Shown piece by piece: positions 10,650-20,385 of a DNA stretch of 64,000 bases (positions are counted from its first letter, which is position 1; every line of letters starts with the position of its first letter). The position numbers were made by a program, and so were the translations under genes. This stretch comes from Micromussa lordhowensis (lineage: Eukaryota; Cnidaria; Anthozoa; Scleractinia; Lobophylliidae), in assembly GCA_964020085.1 (NCBI GenBank), contig OZ026601.1, positions 190,001 through 254,000 of the forward strand. Direction: 5' to 3'. The notes under the pieces are model-generated. The model was given only the letters and a program-made list of their open reading frames with translations, was not told the origin of the DNA and searched no databases.

Positions 10650-12833
10650 AATAACATTATTAGGCTACACTTGATGAGTGTAGTGCAACCAAGAGATTCT
10701 TATGTCATGCCAGCAATAACATTATTAGGCTACACTTTAGGTGGCGCACCCATGAGTGTAGTGTAACCAAGAGATTCTAATGTCATGGCAGCAATAACAT
10801 TATTAGGCTACACTTTAGGTGGCACACCCATGAGTGTAGTGTAACCAAGAGATTCTTATGTCATTCCAGCAATAATATTATTAGGCTACACTTAAGGTGG
10901 CGCACCCATGAGTGTAGTGTAACCAAGAGATTCTTATGTCATTCCAGCAATAATATTATTAGGCTACACTTAAGGTGGCGCACCCATGAGTGTAGTGTAA
11001 CCAAGAGATTCTTATGTCATGCCAGCTTCTTATGTCATGCCAGCAATAACATTATTAGGCTACACTTTAGGTGGCGCACCCATGAGTGTAGTGTAACCAA
11101 GAGATTCTAATGTCATGCCAGAAATAACATTATTAGGCTACACTTTAGGTGGCGCACCCATGAGTGTAGTGTAACCAAGAGATTCTAATGTCATGCCTTC
11201 AATAACATTATTAGGCTACACTTTAGGTGACACACCCATGAGTGTAGTGTAACCAAGAGATTCTAATGTCATGCCAGCAATAACATTATTAGGCTACACT
11301 TTAGGTGGCGCACCCATGAGTGTAGTGTAACCAAGACATTCTTATGTCATGCCAGCAATAACATTATTAGGCTACACTTTAGGTGGCACACCCATGAGTG
11401 TAGTGTAACCAAGAGATTCTTATGTCATGCCAGTAATAACATTATTAGGCTACACTTTAGGTGGCACACCGATGAGTGTAGTGTAACCAAGAGATTCTAA
11501 TGTCATGCCAGCAATAACATTATTAGGCTACACTTTAGGTGGTGCACCCATGAGTGTAGTGTAACCAAGAGATTCTAATGTCATGCCAGCAATAACATTA
11601 TTAGGCTACACTTTAGGTGGCACACCCATGAGTGTAGTGTAACCAAGACATTCTTATGTCATGCCAGCTTCTTATGTCATGCCAGCAATAACATTATTAG
11701 GCTACACTTTAGGTGGCACACCCAGAAGTGTAGTGTAACCAAGAGATTCTAATGTCATTCCAGCAATAACATTATTAGGCTACACTTTAGGTGGCGCACC
11801 CATGAGTCTAGTGTAACCAAGAGATTCTTATGTCATGCCAGCAATAATATTATTAGGCTACACTTTAGGTGGCACACCCATGAGTGTAGTGTAACCAAGA
11901 CATTCTTATGTCATTCCAGCAATAACATTATTAGGCTACACTTTAGGTGGCGCACCCATGAGTGTAGTGTAACCAAGAGATTCTAATGTCATTCCAGCAA
12001 TAATATTATTAGGCTACACTTTAGGTGGCACACCCATGAGTGTAGTGTAACCAAGAGATTCTAATGTCATGCCAGTAATAACATTATTAGGCTACACTTT
12101 AGGTGGCACACCCATGAGTGTAGTGTAACCAAGAGATTCTAATGTCATGCCAGCAATAACATTATTAGGCTACACTTTAGGTGGCGCACCCATGAGTGTA
12201 GTGTAACCAAGAGATTCTTATGTCATGCCAGCAATAACATTATTAGGCTACACTTTAGGTGGTGCACCCATGAGTGTAGTGTAACCAAGAGATTCTAATG
12301 TCATGCCAGCAATAACATTATTAGGCTACACTTTAGGTGGCACACCCATGAGTGTAGTGTAACCAAGAGATTCTAATGTCATTCCAGCAATAACATTATT
12401 AGGCTACACTTTAGGTGGTGCACCCATGAGAGTAGTGTAACCAAGAGATTCTAATGTCATTCCAGCAATAACATTATTAGGCTACACTTTAGGTGGCGCA
12501 CCCATGAGTGTAGTGTAACCAAGAGATTCTAATGTCATGCCAGCAATGACATTATTAGGCTACACTTTAGGTGGCACACCCATGAGTGTACTGTAACCAA
12601 GAGATTCTTATGTCATGCCAGTAATAACATTATTAGGCTACACTTTAGGTGGCACACCCATGAGTGTAGTGTAACCAAGAGATTCTAATGTCATTCCAGC
12701 AATAACATTATTAGGCTACACTTTAGGTGGCGCACCCATGAGTGTAGTGTAACCAAGAGATTCTAATGTCATGCCAGCAATAACATTATTAGGCTACACT
12801 TTAGGTGGCACACCCATGAGTGTAGTGCAAGCA
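10650..12833 (+). repeat. 78-bp satellite array, 28 units
   Basis: Units start with AATAACATTATTAGGCTACAC at 10650, 10715, 10793, 10871, 10949, 11045, 11123 and then mostly every 78 bp to 12779. Two units (10949 and 11591) are 96 bp because CTTATGTCATGCCAGCTT is duplicated. The first is 65 bp because it lacks the central TTAGGTGGCGCACC-type block. Each unit holds an inverted repeat, CTACACT...AGTGTAG, around an inner GGTG-GCG-CACC, so it can form a hairpin. The apex occurs as GGCGCACC (11 units), GGCACACC (12), GGTGCACC (3) or GACACACC (1). No ORF runs through the array. The last unit decays after 12833. Confidence 0.97.
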
Positions 12834-15800
12834 AGGGTTTCTAAGGTCCTTGAAGCAGCAGCATTGTTGGGCTGTTATGATATCAATTTCTCTCACCTAA
12901 AGGTACTAATCTGTAATGAAAATATATATATATAAAAATGTACGACAAGCAAGTATCCTGTTATTGTTACTGAAATGTTGACCCCTTCTCTTAAGTTTAA
13001 ACAACCATCACACTGAAGTCACATACTGAACAAGGTTACACTCAAAGACAACCTATTTGATTAATGCGGAAAATAGGGTGCAGTTATGACCTATTAAAGT
13101 TGATGTGGAGAGGTCATATCGTTACACAACTATTCTCTCAACCTTAGAAATAGCACGCTTAAACGTTAGGCGACACATCAAGAAGACTTCTGTCCAGTCC
13201 TCATGGCCATTTCAACTGACGCGCGCAAGCAGAATATGAAAAAAAAAAATGAAATAAACTGGTCTCAGTAATGTTTCCATGTTATTTTCCATTTTTTTTA
13301 TTTTATTTCTATCTTCCATTAACCACGCAAAAGAAAAGAAAAAAAAAAACACAATACACTAGAAATTTATGATAACTTAAAGACGAAAGACAACAATGTA
13401 GAGAAGATCCTTCATTACTTCTGGGGCTAAGTAACTTCAGGCCATGTTAAGGAGCGATTCTTTTTGTACTTAAGTTAGACGGAACTCGCCACTACGTTGG
13501 CGCTTTTCCATCATTTATGAGGACAGGGCTTACATGTGTCCATGAATGAACGCTAATGAGATTCAAATGCCTGTGATAAGCATCACAAAGTGTCCTCATT
13601 AAATAAACGGCACCAAGACACACAATTCTGTCAAATATCAAGTAATGTGAAAATGTCAAATTTACCCTGTCAGATATGAAGTACTAATTAAACAATAATT
13701 GGGTTCAATTCTGGCATAAGTGAAAAAAAGATTCAAGTAACGTCTTTTTAGCTAATTTTGACTTCAAGAAAACTTCCTGTTAGTTCCTGTTACATGATGA
13801 AAAATTATACGTTTATATATTATGTTTCAACACAACGCAACTTGAAGTTTCTTGTCATAAGCGATACAGTGTACCTCGCCTTTTTGTATCGTCATCAATT
13901 TGCCGCACATCATTGATTGGAAAAATAATTCTTCTATTGGGTGATTTGGGTGGGGTGGGAGGTTTCACCACTATCGGTTGTCGTTACTTTCAGAATTTAA
14001 CGGTCAGTTTAATTTTCGAAGCGCGAGAGAACACCTTAAAGTCATCGGTAGCCGTGCATGGTCACCTAAAGCACTGACAATCTTCGCATCATGTACTAAG
14101 TTATTCCTCGCCCCAGGCCCTTAAAGTTGCCTTTGGCTGTGAGATTGTGCTACATCAGGCTCCTGGCTACATTTGACACGGAGCCCCCCAAAAAATACTG
14201 TTTGTAGCTCCTGTTGCCAACGGCATGCTTAGATAAATATTCCAGATGGTTTGAATGAAGTATTCAGCTTGGATAACTAATAGTGTACACTAAAATAAAA
14301 ATAAATAAGAGATTTTGTGTTGGCTTTGATGGAATAAACAAGAAAAGTACATTAGCCCCGCGCGTCCCTCTACTAAATAAGATCCCCTCTTCAGCATGCT
14401 TTTGTAGGCTCCTGGTTATCTTCAGGCGTTTAGTTTTATAGTTTGCTGGTAAATCTTGGTTTCGGAGGAGAAGAGAAGAAGGTTTCGCGTTGGGTAATTT
14501 TGGTAATGAGGCCCTATTAGGGGCGGAGGGGACCGCGGGCCGCGGGGGGTGGGGGGGTGTTCTGTCCCCCGTCTGAGTTTCAAACCTTCGGAAGGTTCGC
14601 ATGTCGCTGTCGGAATTTCGTCCAAAGCTACTGACATGTTAAACGTAAATGCCTTCTCTCATCCCTGAAACATTTTATTTTCGGATAATTATCAACCAGT
14701 TTTCAGTTTCAGATCAGTTTTTAAAGGTTTACAATCTTTTTTTGGAAGAATATTGTTTTTCCCAGCACAGGCTGAATATTCTTAATTTTCTGCCGATTTG
14801 AGGCTGACAATATTCTTGCGGATATTTTTAGGTGACAGCGTACGATATTTTTTTTTTCCAAATGTATTTGTTGTATGATATTAAGCTATAATTTTGGAGC
14901 CAGCTTGCAGACATCAAGGCCTGATATGACGCACATAACTTCTTCCTAAAATGTCATCAGCATCGAACATACGCCAAGTGGATTTTTTTTTTTGCTTTTT
15001 AGCTACTTTACCGTTTAGAGAAAGAAAGAATTTGATACAGTTAAGTTAAAAACACATCCTGGTATGGTATTTGCAAATTTTCAACAAACAAAATTATCCG
15101 TTTTTTTAAATCTTAGCCAAGGGGTTATTCTTAAAATATTCTTAAAATTTGGAACATTTCAGCCTAGATGTTCTTATAAACTATATGCTTATAAATAAGA
15201 GAAAGAGTGTAATAGACTTGCAAAGTGCGACAATATGAATTTACCCTAACAGGGCCACGGTAATTGGTGTATCATTTGCGTGCCGACTAGTTGTTTTATC
15301 GGGATTTCCGTCCTCGCGGTAGTTTCAACATTCCTTGCCCTTTCCCTTTTACGTCCCATCATTGTTTCCCCTCGGCCCACATATGTGTGGACATCATCTA
15401 ATAATGACCTGCAATTGTTCCAGATTTTAGCTAGCCTGCGTAGCAAGCGCTCCCGACAAGCGTTTAATTCCGTGATTTTAGCTTCGGCCGAGTTCGCAAT
15501 CAATTAGAGAGCGTCTGGACCACACTGCATTTAATTGCTCGTTGACATGTGAAAGCCGGTACGCGCTGCTGTTCGTGTCTGGTTTCCTTTCAAAAATAAT
15601 TATTTATCTGACAGATGATCGTCGGCATAACAGATTATAACACCTCGTCGGTATCATGGGGTGAAGGAACAAGGCGCCGCCTAAGATAATCCTTAACAAT
15701 TTCTTGTACTAAAAGTACAAGGAATTGTATGGAGCTCTCCAGGTACTTGCAGTACAAGCCGTGTGTGTCTTCTCATGTTTCTATCCCTTAAGTTCCATCT

Positions 15801-16192
15801 GTCTGAGAGGGATGTCAGCCTAATTAGAAGCATGGCCATTTTAAAGAGTGCATGATTTAGAGGGCTGTCTGTCTTGGGTGGTGTTAGCCTAATTAGGCAT
15901 CAATCCTAGGGAGGTGTTCACTCTAAGAGAAGCTAGTCTCCTTCAGAGGATGTCTAACCTAGAGGAGAGTACACCTCTATAAAGGAGTGTCTGCCTAAAG
16001 GCTTTTACACGCTACAATTTGGCTCCTGGCATAAATAAATAGTAGATAGCAGGCGCCCATAGATAGATAGTTCCTGGATGATCTTTCTTTTAATAGGCTT
16101 CGTTTTAGACTGCAGTGCAGGCGCTTTCCGTGTGCACGGTATTTTCGTGAGCTATCGGTGTCAGCTCGTGATCGTGTAGATTCACTCCATTA
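12834..16192. other. Intergenic; no gene assigned
   Basis: Contains a short (AT)n at about 12921-12933, poly-A/T runs, a GC-rich patch near 14520-14570 with a G-run, and a perfect 8-bp palindrome pair CTTGTACT/AGTACAAG near 15703. At 15432 there is a solo TAGCCTGCGTAGCAAGCGC, resembling the ends of the TAG...CTA elements found at 28986, 54434 and 59178. ORFs at 14264-14637 and 15246-15507 overlap on both strands and show no protein features. Confidence 0.4.
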
Positions 16193-16795
16193 CTGTAGAA
16201 TACCGAAACGAACGGCTCCCCGTAACTAACGTTAATTTTTTACCTTGCTATTGAACACCGAAAGTAACGGCCTACCCGAAAGTAGCGGTCCTTTGTAGAC
16301 GTCTCTAAAGAGAAACTCTCTTATGGCAAGCGCAATTCGGATGGAACAGCCTGACTGCAGGACTGACGAACTTGAAGAGTTAATTGTGATTTTATTTGTA
16401 ACTTGACTGGATGTCAGTTTCTTGAAACTATGATTTATAAGCTGTACTTGACTGGCAGCAGAGTCAAATGATACAGTCTAATTAGTTGTTGCATTGCGAT
16501 GTAATGCGGCCATTATGCTTTCCCACTGTACCAACATTTAGGGCCTTTTTCTGTTGTTTGTTGTTGTTGTTTTTTTCAATCTGTTTTGTTTATGTGGGTA
16601 GTTAGTAACATACGTAAACGAAACTTTTAATTTCATGTTACGCGTGCGCTTTCAGTCTGAAACGACTGTGAATTACGTGTACCGAACAAACGTTTTTAAC
16701 CATCTGAAAGTAGCGGCTACCCGAAAGTAACGGCCCCTTTTGCCTCAGTGCTAAATCCGAAAGTAACGGGGGCCGTTACTATCGGAATTCTACGG
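16193..16795. mobile_element. TIR element, 603 bp, TA target duplication
   Basis: The left end CTGTAGAATACCGA and the right end (complement CCGTAGAATTCCGA) are inverted repeats of about 23 bp, each flanked by TA (16191-16192 and 16796-16797). Subterminal copies of CCGAAAGTAACGG and relatives occur near both ends (about 16258, 16277, 16690, 16711, 16756). No transposase ORF, so it is non-autonomous. The TA duplication suggests a Tc1/mariner-like mobiliser, by inference. Confidence 0.75.
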
Positions 16796-16797
16796 TA

Positions 16798-17658
16798 CTC
16801 GCGCTGGGATGCCTTTTCGTCTCTCCCCAAGCCTCTGCCAAGTCTGAATCCAAGATGGCAATGGCTTGATCAAAATGCGCCCTCTCGCCAAAATACGCCT
16901 GCTAGAATCGTTTAGGATGTAGAAGTACCTAGTGAAAACAGGGGAGAGGGAGAGAGAAATGTTCCAGGAAGAAGAAGTGAGAGTGTTTGTATAACTGGCG
17001 TGTAAATTTCAAATACGGATTTTCGAAAATGTAGCTTCGCAAGAAAAAAACTTATATTTTGCAGTGTTTGCTTTTCAATTACAATATTAGTATTGAACCT
17101 GCATGGGTTGACATCTATCTCTGAACTATCGTACTTTTCATGTTTAGATAGGTTATTGGGAGGGGAATGCAACTTATAAAAATTTAAGTTGATTTGGGGA
17201 GGAGGTGACGGCCTTATTAACTATACCATGTAAATTAAGAGACAAGCGAGATTTTCCCCACCAGAATCTGGCTTATCATTGAGACTTAAGTCAGCTTTGT
17301 TATGTGTGATAACTTGGTGATAGCACTTTAAAATGTGTAGGCTACGAAAAAAGTGACATTAACAAATTCCCTTTTTGTCTTCCAGTGAGGCGCTGGACAA
17401 AGAGAGTGGCAGCTGCTGGAGAAAGTGCCACGCCCATGTCATTTCTTGTTGCATTGACCTGTTGTGTTTATCCTAATTAACCCCACCCTAAAAGGAGTGG
17501 TCGAGAAACCTCGAACTGTGAATAATTTCGTTTCAGCCTGCAATGGTTTACTGCCCAGCACGGTTAGACATTTTTCAAGAAAGTGCATCGGTGAGAGGGG
17601 AAACGAAACAGGAATGGTTCAACTAAAGTTCATTTAAATGTTAAGCTTAAATTAAGTT
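16798..17658. other. 5' flank of the 17659 gene
   Basis: No ORF of note. Two acceptor-like tracts (TTTTTGTCTTCCAG ending 17384 and TTTCGTTTCAG ending about 17538) precede the 17659 gene, so an upstream non-coding exon may be spliced to it. There is no direct evidence for the transcript. Confidence 0.35.
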
Positions 17659-18663
17659 ATGGGAAGCCTTATCAGTCTTCTACGAGACATAAGAACCGTC
17701 TACAGGGACCTCAAGGTAACTTTAAAACTCACCGCTAGAATTGTTCTCAAAGTGCACGGTATTGTGGAGGATGTCGAACAAACGGTTCAAGACCTAAAGG
17801 CGGCCGTTAAAGGATTGTCCTCTAAGATTCAACCACAAGATGGAAAGGGCGAGGTCGCTATTGAGGCTCTAGTAGAAAGTATGGAAACCAAAGCAATTTC
17901 GCTCAAAACTTCCCTCATCGAAGCTACTAGTCAAGTATTTAACGAAGACCTTGTCAGAAATACTCAGGAAAAATGGGATAAGGTTATGCAGTATTCGAGA
18001 CAGAGTAGCGAGGCTCTGGCAAACATTGTGGCTAATTCTTCGTTTAATGTTATTGGACACCAAGTTAACGGTTCACAGCTGGCAAATACAATGGAAGAGG
18101 CCGTTTCTTTATCGCGTATCATGGAAAATGAATTAAGCAACGAGACCGTTGGGAATTTCAACAATGATCAAGCTTTGGTTCCTGTATTTATGGAGAAATT
18201 ATCCAGCATCCCAGATGACGAAGAGATTCAAGATTTTGAGATTTTGCCCCTGGACATTATGGATAGCTTTTGGAAATGTGACATCGGCTGCTTCAACATC
18301 GACTGCGTTGATTTCCGTCAGCTTCCTACCACCCGGCAACTTGGCGAAACCAGCTCGCATTCAAAGAAAAAGAAAACGAAAAAACGCATGAAAAAGCCGT
18401 CAAAATCTGGCAAAAAAGCAACATTAAGTGCTAGTTCTTCAGGCAAGACAGCATCAAGGGAACGCGACCAAACACCAGCTAGGTATCATCACAGGAATCG
18501 TAGCCGGCAACCAAGACAAAATGTTGCGTTGGAGTTAATTTTCTTGATCGCTATTCTATATGAAGGGGTGGCTATGTCTGACAATGAGTTGTCAGTCCGT
18601 GGAAATGCTTGGAACGAAACTAATCGGAGACGCGCTGCCGAAATTATTGAACTTGATGACTAA
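17659..18663 (+). CDS. Intronless gene, uncharacterised 334-aa protein with MGxxxS N terminus
   Basis: I do not recognise the family. The ORF runs from ATG 17659 to TAA-free stop TAA/TGA-type end at 18663 (GATGACTAA). The N terminus MGSLIS fits the N-myristoylation consensus (Gly2, Ser6). Residues 1-160 are predicted helical, with heptad-like spacing in 15-60 and 75-125. Residues 180-230 are acidic and include a Cys-containing patch (CDIGCFNIDC). A strongly basic stretch follows at 236-253 (KKKKTKKRMKK), then a Ser-rich linker, and a hydrophobic segment at 289-306 (ALELIFLIAILYEGVAM) that could be a membrane segment. The C terminus is polar. The layout suggests a membrane- or nucleus-associated adaptor, by inference only. 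The coding sequence is uninterrupted and has no internal repeats. Confidence 0.7.
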   Translation: MGSLISLLRDIRTVYRDLKVTLKLTARIVLKVHGIVEDVEQTVQDLKAAVKGLSSKIQPQDGKGEVAIEALVESMETKAISLKTSLIEATSQVFNEDLVRNTQEKWDKVMQYSRQSSEALANIVANSSFNVIGHQVNGSQLANTMEEAVSLSRIMENELSNETVGNFNNDQALVPVFMEKLSSIPDDEEIQDFEILPLDIMDSFWKCDIGCFNIDCVDFRQLPTTRQLGETSSHSKKKKTKKRMKKPSKSGKKATLSASSSGKTASRERDQTPARYHHRNRSRQPRQNVALELIFLIAILYEGVAMSDNELSVRGNAWNETNRRRAAEIIELDD

Positions 18664-19124
18664 TGGTTGAACATCGAATAAGGAACTGACCTTCGTTTGG
18701 GAACTCACAGGTACTGACAGGTGCTTCTCAAGTGAAAAAGAAAAACGTATTAATCATCAGAGCCTTCATTCGCTTTGAACAGCGTTCAAAAACTGAGATG
18801 AGCCGCAGTCGTCTCGTTTCTCGATCGCTCTTTGAACGAAAACTTCTTCAAATTAACAGTTGTTTTGTCATTCAATTGCAATACACTTGGTTTAACAGGC
18901 CACAAGTTCCTGTAAAAATGTTTCTTCTTAATATTTCTGATGGGGGTTATTTTTAATGATGTACTACTAGGCTAGTCACGCCAATTTCTTTATTAAACGA
19001 TGGAACAAAATTTCAAACTGCTAGAAACTATTAAATTGTCTTTGGTTGGGTAAACATGTGGTTTTAACGTGATGTATTATACTTACATGCTTATGTGTTA
19101 CACTTTATTTGTTTGAAGAGAATC
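18664..19124. other. Intergenic or 3'UTR
   Basis: Follows the 334-aa gene. The 74-codon ORF at 18732-18956 has no recognisable feature. No clear AATAAA near the stop. Confidence 0.35.
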
Positions 19125-19226
19125 GAAAAACATTACAACAAGATAATTTGGTAAAACCAAATTGTCTTGTAATACTCCCTACCGACGCGGTACATGCCAC
19201 AGTTTCTTTAGAAACTTACTCCCTTA
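19125..19226 (+). repeat. Fragment of the 1-3064 dispersed repeat
   Basis: 19151-19225 matches 2991-3063 (AAACCAAATTGTCTTGTAAT, ACAGTTTCTTTAGAAACTT) with substitutions. Only this end of the repeat is present. Confidence 0.75.
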
Positions 19227-19297
19227 ACATTACAACAAGTTCGTCCTGTATTTTACAAAACGGGCATTCTGGTGTAAAAAGTCAGTGGTCAGTGGTA

Positions 19298-19335
19298 TTA
19301 GTCTAGTATCACAAGGGATTGTGATACTAGACTAA
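19298..19335. repeat. Perfect 17-bp inverted repeat, 4-base loop
   Basis: Arms TTAGTCTAGTATCACAA (19298-19314) and its exact complement (19319-19335) around GGGA. There is no T-run to make a terminator, and this is a eukaryotic locus. Probably a small foldback or the tip of a decayed element. Confidence 0.85.
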
Positions 19336-19518
19336 AACTGATCAAAATAAATTTTTAGCCCAAAGTTAAATAAAATGTTATATAAGTAAGATTATAAAAA
19401 ACTGAGCTACTACGCGCGCTCTCATTGGTCTATAGGTGTGTTTAGATGAGAGTATGTTAACACGGTTCAGTGTGACGTTTTAGATTCGCGTGTATTTTTG
19501 AGAATTATTTTATAAAAA

Positions 19519-19689
19519 CAATAGAGCACTTTTTCCATGTTTACATAGCCTCATCCAAACACTCGGAGGTGTTTCTTGAAAGTTATGCAAACCCTCCACT
19601 GCGTCTCGGGTTTGCGTAACTGTCTCGAATTCTCCCAACCCTTCTCGTGTTTAGATGAGGCTATAAAGACACGGAAAAGTGCTCTATTG
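19519..19689. mobile_element. MITE with long terminal inverted repeats (171 bp)
   Basis: Left end CAATAGAGCACTTTT and right end AAAAGTGCTCTATTG. The arms align over about 80 bp, including TAGCCTCATCCAAACAC and GTGTTTAGATGAGGCTA and a GCAAACCC/GGGTTTGC core. No ORF. An unrelated-looking copy of the GTTTAGATGAG motif lies at 19439. Target duplication not clear. Confidence 0.8.
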
Positions 19690-20092
19690 CTTAAATTATA
19701 ATAGCTGTTTGTCAAGCCGGCTCCCACAATACGTTGCGCAACGGACGACAGCGAAAGTCCAAGAAAACGCCTCGATGAAATGATGTATCAACGAAACTAG
19801 TGTGAATCGGCTCCACAGCTCAATACATGTACGTTTAATAATACATAGTTTAATTCTCACCTTACGCGCAAATTACCAAACAACAAGCCAATCCCTCATT
19901 TCTGTAATTTAAAAAGTTTCTTTGTCTCGTTAACCGTTTGCTTTGCCGGTTTTACTTTTTTTTCTAAGTCTTTTGTACACGTTGAATTCCTTATGTTGAG
20001 AACAAAGTCGTCAGGGATTTCTTCCATCCAAAATTGATTGTAAACGAAGCCTCCCACGTCGATATAAACAAATAGCTTTCAATTGTTCAAAC
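19690..20092. other. No gene recognised
   Basis: AT-rich sequence between a MITE and a pseudogene. The end of it (about 20040-20092) may be decayed sequence upstream of the duplicated glycosyltransferase exon. Confidence 0.35.
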
Positions 20093-20385
20093 AGGTTTCA
20101 AAAAGGCACTTGAACAATACGAAGCGTCAAGGAAGACTAACTTAGGCAAAACGTTTGTAGAAGCAGTTGAGAATGCCTAATTAAACCCGCACTCGCCGTT
20201 TATTGGAGAGGTTTCGAAACAGAACACTGTTTGTAATAATGAGCTTTTTCTTCTAATTCAAATTCCGGCACTCCCGTCCTGAAAATGTCATGAGTCGACA
20301 AGCCATCAGATTGTCTTGGGGAAGTATGAATCATTTTGTTGGCAACCCGCAAGAAAATAACTCCACATTAAGGCGGTTATCAAGT
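20093..20385 (+). pseudogene. Broken copy of glycosyltransferase exon 1
   Basis: This segment matches 22997-23265 of the beta-1,3-galactosyltransferase-like gene at the DNA level: TTTCAAAAAGGCACTTGAACA, GGCAAAACGTTTGTAGAAG, and the stretch ATGAGTCGACAAGCCATCAG encoding the conserved SRQAIRLSWG box. In the copy an in-frame TAA follows GAGAATGCC (about 20178) and a frameshift precedes the SRQAIR block. No matching second exon was seen nearby. It is a duplicated, degenerate exon 1 lying about 2.7 kb upstream of the intact gene in the same orientation. Confidence 0.85.

Noticed and set aside
10650..12833. CRISPR-like regular array
   Set aside because: Units are contiguous 78-bp copies with no unique spacers, and the locus is eukaryotic. 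It is a satellite.
19298..19335. Rho-independent terminator-like hairpin
   Set aside because: No U-run and no bacterial context; treated as a foldback repeat.
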